From Cytobacillus oceanisediminis (lineage in GTDB: Bacteria > Bacillota > Bacilli > Bacillales > Cytobacillaceae): a stretch of 64,000 nt of DNA. Shown here in pieces: positions 33,985-41,469 of this stretch. The position numbers and the translations under genes were made by a program. The notes under the pieces were generated by a model, which saw only the letters and a list, made by a program, of their open reading frames with translations, was not told the origin of the DNA and did not search any database. Where the stretch lies: positions 2,535,501 through 2,599,500 of the forward strand of contig NZ_CP065511.1 in NCBI RefSeq assembly GCF_022811925.1, in the 5' to 3' direction. Each line of letters opens with the position of its first letter. The first letter of the stretch is position 1.

Positions 33985-34009
33985 GTTTTTGCAGTAGAGG
34001 AGGTCAAAA

Positions 34010-34273
34010 ATGAAGGCAATTGGCTTGATAGAAACAAGAGGCTTGACAGCAGCTATTGAAGCGCTGGACTCAATGGCAAAAGCAGCAAATGTCAGCTTAG
34101 TTGATTTAAAGAGAGTCGGATCCGGACTTGTCACCGTCATTATTGAAGGGGATGTTGCAGCAGTCACAGCTGCTGTTGAGGTTGGGAAGACTGCTCACAC
34201 CATGGCTGGAGGAGAACTGGTTTCGGCCAATGTTATACCCCGCCCTCATTCAGAACTTCGCAAAATTCTATAA
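34010..34273 (+). CDS. Bacterial microcompartment hexamer shell protein (BMC-H 1)
   Basis: 87 residues forming one Pfam00936-type BMC domain: KAIGLIETRGLTAAIEALDS, ANVSLVDLKRVGSGLVTVII and EGDVAAVTAAVEVG, ending with the PRPHSEL block. The pore loop reads VGSG, as in small-pore hexamers such as PduA. GAGGAGG precedes ATG 34010, 25 bases after the decarboxylase gene. It is a facet protein of the shell. Confidence 0.96.
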   Translation: MKAIGLIETRGLTAAIEALDSMAKAANVSLVDLKRVGSGLVTVIIEGDVAAVTAAVEVGKTAHTMAGGELVSANVIPRPHSELRKIL

Positions 34274-34305
34274 GAAGATGTTCCAAAAGTGGAGGTGCAT
34301 AATGT

Positions 34306-35250
34306 GTGTCTGACTTTATTAAAAGTGTTGTAGAAGAAGTGATGAAGCCCTACAGCAAGTCAAAAGTAAATCCTATTAATGGAGCTCCCAATTTGTCCCC
34401 GCACCAAAGCCAGCCGGGATTAAAGTCGGGTATACCGGGCATAAACCGGCCTAATTATCAGAAGGAAAAAATGAATAAAAGAATAGCTGTCAATCATGCA
34501 GATGCGCCACAGGCTGCTAATCCACACCCGAACGTTAGAAGGCAGACAGTTTCACTTTCTTCACCCAAGCCTTCCGCTAAAGAAAAAATTGCACAGCTTC
34601 AGACCCTGTCCCTGGTACAAGGGAAACAGCGGGTTTCTGCTGAAACAAAACCTAGACGAAATGCAAGAGAAAGCCAGTTTATCGGACAAACGCCGGAGGG
34701 TGTGAAAGTCTGGCTGTTCTCAGATCTTCATCCCACATTGGAAGGCTCCTTTCAGCGGGAATTAAAAACAGCCTCAATCGGGGTAGTTACTTCAGAAAAA
34801 TGTACGCCAGGACAGCTATTTTTACTGAATGACCTTTTAAGAGAGTTTCCTTCTTTAAAATATTGCCTGTCATGGGACAAAAACAGCGGGCAATCCTTTT
34901 CGCTGGAGCTTTATGAAGAGGATTATGAATTACTGTTGGACGCTTTAAAGAGCTTCTTTAAAAAACTTTCCCAAAAATCATTTAAAACGATTACGGCCTA
35001 TAAAGAAAAGTCCCCCAGTCCATGGCTTACAAAACAATTGGGGCTTAACTCGTCAATTGGCGGTGTCGCTGTCATTGAAGGAATTGACTATTATTCGGGT
35101 ATTTTACTCCTTGACCGGCACATGAAAAAAAGTACGGCCGAACACATCAATTTTTTAATAGAGAAGAAATACGTGCTTCTTCACGGTCAGTTTGATGAGG
35201 TATCCCGGATCACGGATCAGCTTTGTAAGGAATTCGACAGGATTAAATAA
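34306..35250 (+). CDS. Divergent shell-associated protein with two possible BMC-like folds
   Basis: 314 residues. Residues 2-16 (DFIKSVVEEVMKPY) form an amphipathic helix like known encapsulation peptides. Residues about 17-150 are Pro-, Asn- and Lys-rich and look disordered. Two C-terminal segments (about 155-218 and 250-310) copy the layout of a BMC domain: strand-helix-strand-helix, e.g. IGGVAVIEGIDYYSGILLLD then EKKYVLLHGQFDEVSRITDQL. Sequence identity to the neighbouring BMC-H proteins is low. It could be a BMC-T-like trimer subunit or a scaffold linking enzymes to shell. GTG 34306 follows GGAGGTG. Confidence 0.7.
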   Translation: MSDFIKSVVEEVMKPYSKSKVNPINGAPNLSPHQSQPGLKSGIPGINRPNYQKEKMNKRIAVNHADAPQAANPHPNVRRQTVSLSSPKPSAKEKIAQLQTLSLVQGKQRVSAETKPRRNARESQFIGQTPEGVKVWLFSDLHPTLEGSFQRELKTASIGVVTSEKCTPGQLFLLNDLLREFPSLKYCLSWDKNSGQSFSLELYEEDYELLLDALKSFFKKLSQKSFKTITAYKEKSPSPWLTKQLGLNSSIGGVAVIEGIDYYSGILLLDRHMKKSTAEHINFLIEKKYVLLHGQFDEVSRITDQLCKEFDRIK

Positions 35251-35339
35251 GGCTTGGCCAGCAGCACAGTCACAGATCAGCACAATAATTCCTAAAAATT
35301 TAGCCGGTCTGACAATTTCATAGGAGGAGGATTCTTCAG

Positions 35340-35753
35340 TTGCAAGCATTGGGTTTGATTGAAACCGTTGGTTATTCAACAGCAGTTTCTGCAGCAGATG
35401 CAGCCGTAAAAGCAGCAGATGTAGAAATTGTAGGAATTGAAAAAGTAATAGGTGTGGATGGCTATCTGGGCGTCACAATTCATTTTAACGGCGATGTGGC
35501 AGCTGTAAAGTCTGCAGTCGATGCCGGTGTGAGTTCAGCAGAGAGAATAGGGAAAGTAATTTCTGCTCATGTTATCCCGCGTGCTCACAGTGAAGTAGCC
35601 GGGAAGCTGCTTCCGCAATTTAAGCTGAAAGAAATGCATATGGAAACAGATGCTGAAAAAAAGGATAAAGCTGAAGAAGAGCCGAATGGAAAAAAGCAAG
35701 CTAAAGAACTAAATGAACATAACGAAAATAATAATGACAAACCATCAGTTTAA
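35340..35753 (+). CDS. BMC-H shell protein with long charged tail (BMC-H 2)
   Basis: 137 residues. BMC domain 1-92 ([46 protein letters not shown]), then about 45 residues of Lys, Glu, Asn and Gln that look disordered. The pore loop is longer than in its neighbours: VIGVDGYLG in place of VGSG or VGFG. The TTG start at 35340 follows GGAGGAGG. The tail may point into the lumen or bind cargo. Confidence 0.93.
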   Translation: MQALGLIETVGYSTAVSAADAAVKAADVEIVGIEKVIGVDGYLGVTIHFNGDVAAVKSAVDAGVSSAERIGKVISAHVIPRAHSEVAGKLLPQFKLKEMHMETDAEKKDKAEEEPNGKKQAKELNEHNENNNDKPSV

Positions 35754-35776
35754 TAAACTTAAGGAGGAAACACACA

Positions 35777-36061
35777 ATGGGTGAAGCATTGGGATTAATC
35801 GAGACGAAAGGTCTTGTCGGCGCAGTTGAGGCAGCGGATGCAATGGTTAAGGCAGCAAACGTGGAGATCTGCGGATATGAAAAAGTGGGATTTGGACTTG
35901 TAACAGTTATGGTCAGAGGAGATGTCGGAGCCGTTAAAGCTGCCACTGATGCAGGTGCTGAAGCTGCCAGCAGAGTAGGAGAACTCATCTCGGTCCATGT
36001 CATTCCAAGACCGCACAGCGAAGTTGAAAGAGCTCTATTATCAAAAAATATCGGTGAATAA
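35777..36061 (+). CDS. BMC-H shell protein (BMC-H 3)
   Basis: 94 residues, a single BMC domain: [54 protein letters not shown] and [10 protein letters not shown]. The pore loop is VGFG, differing from BMC-H 1 by Phe for Ser. Strong binding site AAGGAGGAAA before ATG 35777. Likely the main facet protein, but expression levels cannot be read from sequence. Confidence 0.96.
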   Translation: MGEALGLIETKGLVGAVEAADAMVKAANVEICGYEKVGFGLVTVMVRGDVGAVKAATDAGAEAASRVGELISVHVIPRPHSEVERALLSKNIGE

Positions 36062-36063
36062 GC

Positions 36064-36795
36064 ATGAGGAGCAAAAAGCAGAGTGTTATGGCGAAAAACA
36101 CTCTGCAGGCGCTTTACATGCGAAATAATAACTGCAGAGACAGAAAACCTCATATCCTGGCTCTATTAACCTCTCATATGATAGGAATGGAACCGGGATT
36201 TTCTTACTTGAAAAAGTTAATACAGAAAGATATTACACTTAGAATGGCTGCTGAAGAAGAAATGCTGACCCAATTTCCGCTTGAGGAGTTAGTTTTTCTG
36301 ACCGGGAATGACGATTGGATCTCTGCTTCATTGATTAATGATCAGCTTCTTGATCATTTTGATGAAATCCTTTTGCCTATTCTATCATTTTCTTTAATAG
36401 CAGATCTATTAACCCTTAACGAACAAAGGCCTTTGGTGCGGATCATACTAATGTGTTTATTAAAAGGGAAACGGGTTACGGCTTTGAAGGCTGGAGGTGA
36501 TCCTTTCAGCCAATATTGGAAACTGAAAGGAATGGATAAAGGTCCGGACTTATTAAAAAGAAAACTTAATGGGCAGATGGCAGAGCTAAAGATGCTTGGC
36601 ATAAGATTAATAGATTTCAATGATGGGGCAGACTTTACTGTTCAGCAAATGAAGAAAACAGTTATTTCAGATGAGACAGTCCGGTTTGCCTATTTGAGCA
36701 AGCTTAATCAGCTAACTGTTCCAAAAGGGGCTATCATAACCCCCCTGGCAAGAGATACAGCAAAGGAACTTAAGATCGAAATTATTTTACTTTAA
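36064..36795 (+). CDS. BMC-associated flavoprotein-like protein
   Basis: 243 residues. The closing block TVPKGAIITPLARDTAKELKI is typical of accessory proteins in ethanolamine and other BMC operons. The middle part (LLPILSFSLIADLL, then LLKGKRVTALKAGGDP) resembles the flavoprotein-like 'ethanolamine utilisation' family. The N-terminal 25 residues are basic. Function is unknown even in better studied operons. ATG 36064 lies 2 bases after the shell gene stop, suggesting coupled translation. Confidence 0.7.
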   Translation: MRSKKQSVMAKNTLQALYMRNNNCRDRKPHILALLTSHMIGMEPGFSYLKKLIQKDITLRMAAEEEMLTQFPLEELVFLTGNDDWISASLINDQLLDHFDEILLPILSFSLIADLLTLNEQRPLVRIILMCLLKGKRVTALKAGGDPFSQYWKLKGMDKGPDLLKRKLNGQMAELKMLGIRLIDFNDGADFTVQQMKKTVISDETVRFAYLSKLNQLTVPKGAIITPLARDTAKELKIEIILL

Positions 36796-36808
36796 GGAGT
36801 AGGTCTTT

Positions 36809-37087
36809 ATGCAAATGGGAATAGTGGTTGGCCGTGTAACTGCCACAAGAAAAGATGATAATCTGGTGGGCACAAAACTATTAATTACCCAGCCTATAGG
36901 ATTGGACGGCTCAATGTTACCGAACCCCATTATAACCGTTGATACTGTTGGTGCCGGCATTGGCGAGAAAGTCATCTATGTGACTGGAAGCATGGCATCA
37001 AGAGCGGTTCAGAATAAAGATGCTCCTATCGATGCTGCCATTATCGGAATTATTGACAGTGTAGAAGGAATGGAAACAGGGGGTTAA
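36809..37087 (+). CDS. EutN/CcmL-type pentamer vertex protein (BMC-P)
   Basis: 92 residues of the EutN/CcmL family: GIVVGRVTATRKDDNLVGTKLLI, DTVGAGIGEKVIYVTGSMAS and DAAIIGIIDSVE. Five copies cap each vertex of the shell, so its presence next to three BMC-H genes indicates a closed compartment. AAGGAGT precedes ATG 36809. Confidence 0.96.
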   Translation: MQMGIVVGRVTATRKDDNLVGTKLLITQPIGLDGSMLPNPIITVDTVGAGIGEKVIYVTGSMASRAVQNKDAPIDAAIIGIIDSVEGMETGG

Positions 37088-37090
37088 TAA

Positions 37091-38902
37091 ATGGATGCAA
37101 AAAATATCAAAAAGGCAGTGCAATACCGCAAGCTTATTGATGTATTGCTTGATTCCAGCCAGTATGCAGATGTAGTTCTGAAAGGGGGATACTTTATTAA
37201 TGTGATCACCCGGGAGATCTATGAAGCAGACGTAGCGATGAAAGGCGAATATATTTTAATGGCAGGGGACGCAAAGGACTTAATTGGGCCAAAAACGAAA
37301 GTGGAAAACATTCAGGGGAAATTCGTTTGTCCAGGGTTCATTGATTCTCATATGCATTTTGAGAGTGCGATGCTGACTTGTACGGAATTCTCCAAGCTTT
37401 CCATTCCGACAGGAACCACCACGCTGATTGGTGATCCGCATGAAATTGGGAACGTCCTGGGTGTTCACGGAATGCAGGCAATGATTGAAGAAGCTAAGAC
37501 ACTTCCAAACCGGGTATTATTTACGGTGCCTTGTGCTGTGCCTGATGCTCCAGGACTTGAAACATCCGGCTTTGATGTGACATCAAAGGATATGAAAGAG
37601 CTTTTGGCAGACCCATATGTGCAGGGAATTGGGGAAATTCAAAGCTTCAGCAATATCGGGCCCGTATATGAGCATGCACCGGAATTAATAGACGACCTTG
37701 TTGCCGCAGTTTCATATGCAAACAGCATAGGGAAGACGGTTGAAGGGAACGCGCCGGGATTGTTTGGAAAAGAGCTTGCAGCCCATATTATCAGCGGAGG
37801 GAACCATGTGTCCTGCCATGAAACTACGACGAAAGAAGAAACAGTGGAAAAGCTTCGCAATGGTGTAAGTGTGTTCATGCGTGAAGGCTCCTCCCAGAGA
37901 AATATGGCAGACTGCATCAGGGCTATTACAGAGGATGGACTGGATTCCCGCCGTGCAATCCTTGTATCGGACGATATGGTGCCTGCTGATCTGTTAAATT
38001 TCGGACATATGAACGATATTGTCCGCAGAACCATTGCAGTAGGGATTGATCCAGTGGAAGCCATCCAAATGGCGACCATTAATCCGGCCACCCATTTTGG
38101 CTTTAAGGATGTGGGGGTAATTGCACCAGGCAAAAGAGCAGATGTTGTCGTGATCAGCGATCTGAACAATATGACAATTGATCAGGTATACCTGGCAGGG
38201 AAAAAAGCAGCTGAAAAAGGCGAATTAACCATAGATATTGCTCCTTACATATATCCGGAAAGTGTGAAAAAGTCAGTGAAGCGGAAGCCTGTAACAGTGA
38301 AGGAACTCGCTATTGAAGCTCCAGGAAGCCGTGCAAAAGTAAGGGCAATTGAAGCTATACCTTTTCAGAACTTAACTGGCGGAAGCGAATTCACATTGAA
38401 TGTCAAAGACGGCATTGTGCAGCCGTGCCTAAAGCAGGATGTTCTGCCTCTGCTGGTTGTTGAACGCCATGGCAGAACCGGAAAAATCGGCAAGACGTTT
38501 CTTCATGGCTTTGATTTGAAAAGCGGAGCCATAGCAGAAAGTGTTGCTCATGATACACACAATATCATTGTAACAGGAACTAACTACGAAGATATGGTCA
38601 CGGCGGTGAACCGTGTCATTGCCATGGATGGCGGAATAGCCATGATAAAGGATAGCAAAGTAGTAGGTGATCTTCCTCTCCGGATTGGCGGATTAATGAC
38701 AGATGAATTAACTGGAAAAGAAATGAGTGAAAAGGTCGATGAATTGTCGCAGCTTGCCAAAGAAGTTCTTGGCTGCGGTATGGAAGTTCCCTTTATGCAT
38801 TTATCATTCTGGTCATTGGTAACAAGCCCTAAATGGAAAATTACAGATATGGGGCTTATTGATGTAGATAAGTTTGAGGTCATTCCAACCATTATTAATT
38901 GA
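37091..38902 (+). CDS. Adenine-deaminase-like amidohydrolase of the microcompartment operon
   Basis: 603 residues, same architecture as AdeC at 18920. Conserved: FIDSHMHFESAM (His87, His89), GDPHEIGNVLG, IGEIQSF (Glu182), SCHE (His243), LVSDD and VAHDTHNIIV. But the DGHAPGL block of AdeC reads EGNAPGL (Asn220 for the metal-ligand His), and SDHE reads SCHE. The active site is therefore altered and the substrate may not be adenine; deamination of 4-aminoimidazole is one idea. ATG 37091 lies 3 bases after the vertex gene. Confidence 0.88.
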   Translation: MDAKNIKKAVQYRKLIDVLLDSSQYADVVLKGGYFINVITREIYEADVAMKGEYILMAGDAKDLIGPKTKVENIQGKFVCPGFIDSHMHFESAMLTCTEFSKLSIPTGTTTLIGDPHEIGNVLGVHGMQAMIEEAKTLPNRVLFTVPCAVPDAPGLETSGFDVTSKDMKELLADPYVQGIGEIQSFSNIGPVYEHAPELIDDLVAAVSYANSIGKTVEGNAPGLFGKELAAHIISGGNHVSCHETTTKEETVEKLRNGVSVFMREGSSQRNMADCIRAITEDGLDSRRAILVSDDMVPADLLNFGHMNDIVRRTIAVGIDPVEAIQMATINPATHFGFKDVGVIAPGKRADVVVISDLNNMTIDQVYLAGKKAAEKGELTIDIAPYIYPESVKKSVKRKPVTVKELAIEAPGSRAKVRAIEAIPFQNLTGGSEFTLNVKDGIVQPCLKQDVLPLLVVERHGRTGKIGKTFLHGFDLKSGAIAESVAHDTHNIIVTGTNYEDMVTAVNRVIAMDGGIAMIKDSKVVGDLPLRIGGLMTDELTGKEMSEKVDELSQLAKEVLGCGMEVPFMHLSFWSLVTSPKWKITDMGLIDVDKFEVIPTIIN

Positions 38903-38909
38903 TCATTAA

Positions 38910-38932
38910 AGCGGCGTTCTCTGCCGCTTTCC
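38910..38932 (+). terminator. Weak hairpin between operon genes
   Basis: AAAGCGGC/GCCGCTTT stem followed by only two T residues. Probably a processing site or partial terminator inside the operon, setting lower expression of the four downstream genes. Confidence 0.45.
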
Positions 38933-38969
38933 ATATAGTAAAAGATACAGCAGGTAAAGGAGGAATACC

Positions 38970-39653
38970 ATGGGAGTTAAGCTTGTAGATTTAACGCAGG
39001 AAATTTATCAGGGGATGCCTGTTTTTCCCCTTCATCAGAAAACAATGATCTTCCCGAATATCTCCCACGAAGAAAGTGAAAAGCAAATTGGGTTTATGTT
39101 TGCAACTAATAATCTATTAATCAATGAACATGGTCCAACTCATAGTGATGCAACTTATGAATATGATCCAAACGGCCAATACATCGATGAAATGCCGCTT
39201 GAGTATTTTTACGGGCCAGCAGTTTGCCTGGACGTATCCCATATCAAGCCCCATCAATATATTACAGACCGTGACCTCGAGGATGCACTGAGGAAATCAC
39301 AGCAGTTTATTGAAAAAGGAGATATCGTCCTCCTCTATACAGGCCACTACAATCGGTCTTATGGTACTGATAAATGGCTCACCACGTATACTGGCCTGGA
39401 TTATCAGGCAGCAAAATGGCTGGCTGAAAAAGGTGCAGTCAATATAGGCATTGATGCTCCGGCCATTGACCATCCGGATGATCCAAAGTACTCCGGACAT
39501 CTTATTTGCCGTGAATACGGAATAACAAATACGGAAAATCTCTGCAATCTCGACCAGATCGCAGGCATGCGATTTCTATATTTCGGACTCCCTCTCAGAA
39601 TTCGGAAAGGAACGGGATCTCCGATTCGTGCGGTTGCAGTTTTCATTGAATAA
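38970..39653 (+). CDS. Cyclase-family (kynurenine-formamidase-like) metal hydrolase
   Basis: 227 residues. The metal motif reads EHGPTHSDATYEY (HxGTHxD in the family, here HGPTHSD), followed by VCLDVSH and GDIVLLYTGH. The cyclase family includes Mn/Zn amide hydrolases such as KynB and isatin hydrolase, which open cyclic or acyl amides. Ring opening of 4-imidazolone would fit this chemistry. GGAGGAA precedes ATG 38970. Confidence 0.85.
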   Translation: MGVKLVDLTQEIYQGMPVFPLHQKTMIFPNISHEESEKQIGFMFATNNLLINEHGPTHSDATYEYDPNGQYIDEMPLEYFYGPAVCLDVSHIKPHQYITDRDLEDALRKSQQFIEKGDIVLLYTGHYNRSYGTDKWLTTYTGLDYQAAKWLAEKGAVNIGIDAPAIDHPDDPKYSGHLICREYGITNTENLCNLDQIAGMRFLYFGLPLRIRKGTGSPIRAVAVFIE

Positions 39654-39673
39654 CAACAAAGGCTGGTGATCAA

Positions 39674-40300
39674 ATGAAAGAGGTTTTTAACAGAGGCAAG
39701 ATCCGGGACGAAATTATTATCCCGCCGTATGAAGGAAGAAGCGCACTGATTCACAAAGGGGAAGAGCTGATTATTATTGATATGGAAGGAAAACAGGTTG
39801 GGGACTTTGTCTGCTTTAACTATGAAGATCCCGGGGAACATGTTTCACCTGTCCATATGCGGGCTTCACTAAGCAGCATACGGCTTAAAACGGGAGACTG
39901 GCTTTACAGCAACCGCCGCCGTCCGCTAATGCAGCTGTTGGAAGATACTGTTGGAAAACATGATTTCTTCTTTCCGGCATGTGATTATTACCGCTACAAA
40001 GTTGATTTCGACAAAGAGGACCACCCTAATTGCCATGATAATATTGCGGATGCATTGAAAAAGTATAATATTCATCCTCCGATTATTCCGGATCCCATTA
40101 ATATCTTTATGAATAATGTCCTTGATGATGCCGGGGATTATGTCATTGCAGAACCCCTTTCCAAGCCTGGCGATTACATAAGGCTGAAAGCACTGTGCGA
40201 TGTTGTCATTGCCTGTACAACTTGTTCCCAGGACATGGCGCCTGTTAATGGGTTTAAAGTGACCCCTATTAAAATGCAAATTATGGAGGCAGATTCATGA
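39674..40300 (+). CDS. DUF1989 (urea carboxylase-associated) family protein
   Basis: 208 residues: EIIIPPYEGRSALIHKGEELIIIDMEGKQVGDFV (about 14-47), HDFFFPACDYYRY, HPNCHDNIADALKKY and the Cys-rich end VVIACTTCSQDMAPVNG. Members of this family include the carboxyguanidine deiminase subunits CgdA and CgdB, which hydrolyse C=N bonds. A deiminase acting on formiminoglycine would be consistent but is inference. It overlaps the M20 gene by 4 bases. Confidence 0.85.
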   Translation: MKEVFNRGKIRDEIIIPPYEGRSALIHKGEELIIIDMEGKQVGDFVCFNYEDPGEHVSPVHMRASLSSIRLKTGDWLYSNRRRPLMQLLEDTVGKHDFFFPACDYYRYKVDFDKEDHPNCHDNIADALKKYNIHPPIIPDPINIFMNNVLDDAGDYVIAEPLSKPGDYIRLKALCDVVIACTTCSQDMAPVNGFKVTPIKMQIMEADS

Positions 40301-41469
40301 ATGATATTCAGTTTCTTCAGCATCTGCTCCAAATTGACAGCTCCAATCCGCCCGGAAACGAGCATTTAGTGACTGAAGCTTTTATTAACAGATGCAAGCA
40401 AAATGGTCTGCCGTTTAAAGTGACCATGCTTGATGAGACTCGAAGCAATTTTGAAGTTACGCTGCCAGGAAAAAGCGGTAAACAGCTATTCTTATGCGGC
40501 CATATGGATACAGTTTCACCTGGAACAGGAGAATGGGTTTACTCCCCTTTTTCAGGGGAAATCGCAAATGGCCGGATTTATGGCAGAGGAGCTTCTGATA
40601 TGAAAAGCGGCCTTGCAGCAATGTTCCTGGCTTTGGAGGAGCTGTATCTTTCAAATATTCTTCCGCCAGCAGACGTTACCTTTTTGGCAACAGCAGGGGA
40701 AGAAGTTGACAGCTGCGGTGCCAGGGTTTTTTTAAACGAAAATGATGGCCGAAAAATTGATGCACTTGTCATTGCCGAACCGACAAATGAAAAAATTGTG
40801 ATTGGCCATAAGGGAGCCCTTTGGCTTGAGATCACAGCTTATGGAAAAACCTCTCACGGTTCCATGCCGGAACAGGGAATCAATGCAGTAGATCATATGC
40901 TGAAAATAATCCGGGTATTGGATGAAATGAAAAATGAATGGAAGACAGAAAAGAAGCCCCTCGGACAAAGCAGCCTGGCTGTTACCATGATTGAAGGCGG
41001 AGTGCAGACTAATGTCATTCCGGATAAATGCAGCATCAGAGCAGATATTAGAACAGTTCCCCCTCAATCCCATTCCCATTTTATAAACAAGCTAAAATCC
41101 AAACTAGATGTTCTATTGGATCAGGGCGAAATTTATAAATACAGTGTTGAACCCCTTCTTGACCGTCCATCTATTTTAACTGATCCTGCTCGGGACATTA
41201 TTCAAATTGCGCAGATGGTAAAGGGCGAATCGGAAGCGGACCATTACGGGGTGTCCTACTATACAGATGGTGCTGTACTTAATCCAAGGAGTGAAATTCC
41301 TACCTTGATTTATGGCCCAGGTGATGAAAAGCTCGCGCATCAGCCAAATGAGTGGGTTAGTCTGGCGGCATATCAGCGCTCCATTCAATTTTACAGACAG
41401 CTTATTATGTCATATGGAACGCTGGAGCCGTCAGAAGTAACTCCAATGCGAGGGGGAGGAAGAAATTGA
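40297..41469 (+). CDS. M20-family (ArgE/DapE-like) amidohydrolase
   Basis: 390 residues. Zinc-site motifs LCGHMDTVSPG, YGRGASDMKSGLAA, TAGEEVDSCGA and VIAEPTNEKI, with dimerisation domain HGSMPEQGINAVD. These enzymes remove N-acyl or N-carbamoyl groups from amino acids. Acting on N-formylglycine or another N-acyl product of this pathway is possible. It overlaps both neighbours by 4 bases. Confidence 0.9.
   Translation: MNDIQFLQHLLQIDSSNPPGNEHLVTEAFINRCKQNGLPFKVTMLDETRSNFEVTLPGKSGKQLFLCGHMDTVSPGTGEWVYSPFSGEIANGRIYGRGASDMKSGLAAMFLALEELYLSNILPPADVTFLATAGEEVDSCGARVFLNENDGRKIDALVIAEPTNEKIVIGHKGALWLEITAYGKTSHGSMPEQGINAVDHMLKIIRVLDEMKNEWKTEKKPLGQSSLAVTMIEGGVQTNVIPDKCSIRADIRTVPPQSHSHFINKLKSKLDVLLDQGEIYKYSVEPLLDRPSILTDPARDIIQIAQMVKGESEADHYGVSYYTDGAVLNPRSEIPTLIYGPGDEKLAHQPNEWVSLAAYQRSIQFYRQLIMSYGTLEPSEVTPMRGGGRN

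Noticed and set aside
34010..37087. Carboxysome or ethanolamine/propanediol compartment
   Set aside because: No Rubisco, carbonic anhydrase, ammonia lyase, diol dehydratase, aldehyde or alcohol dehydrogenase is present.
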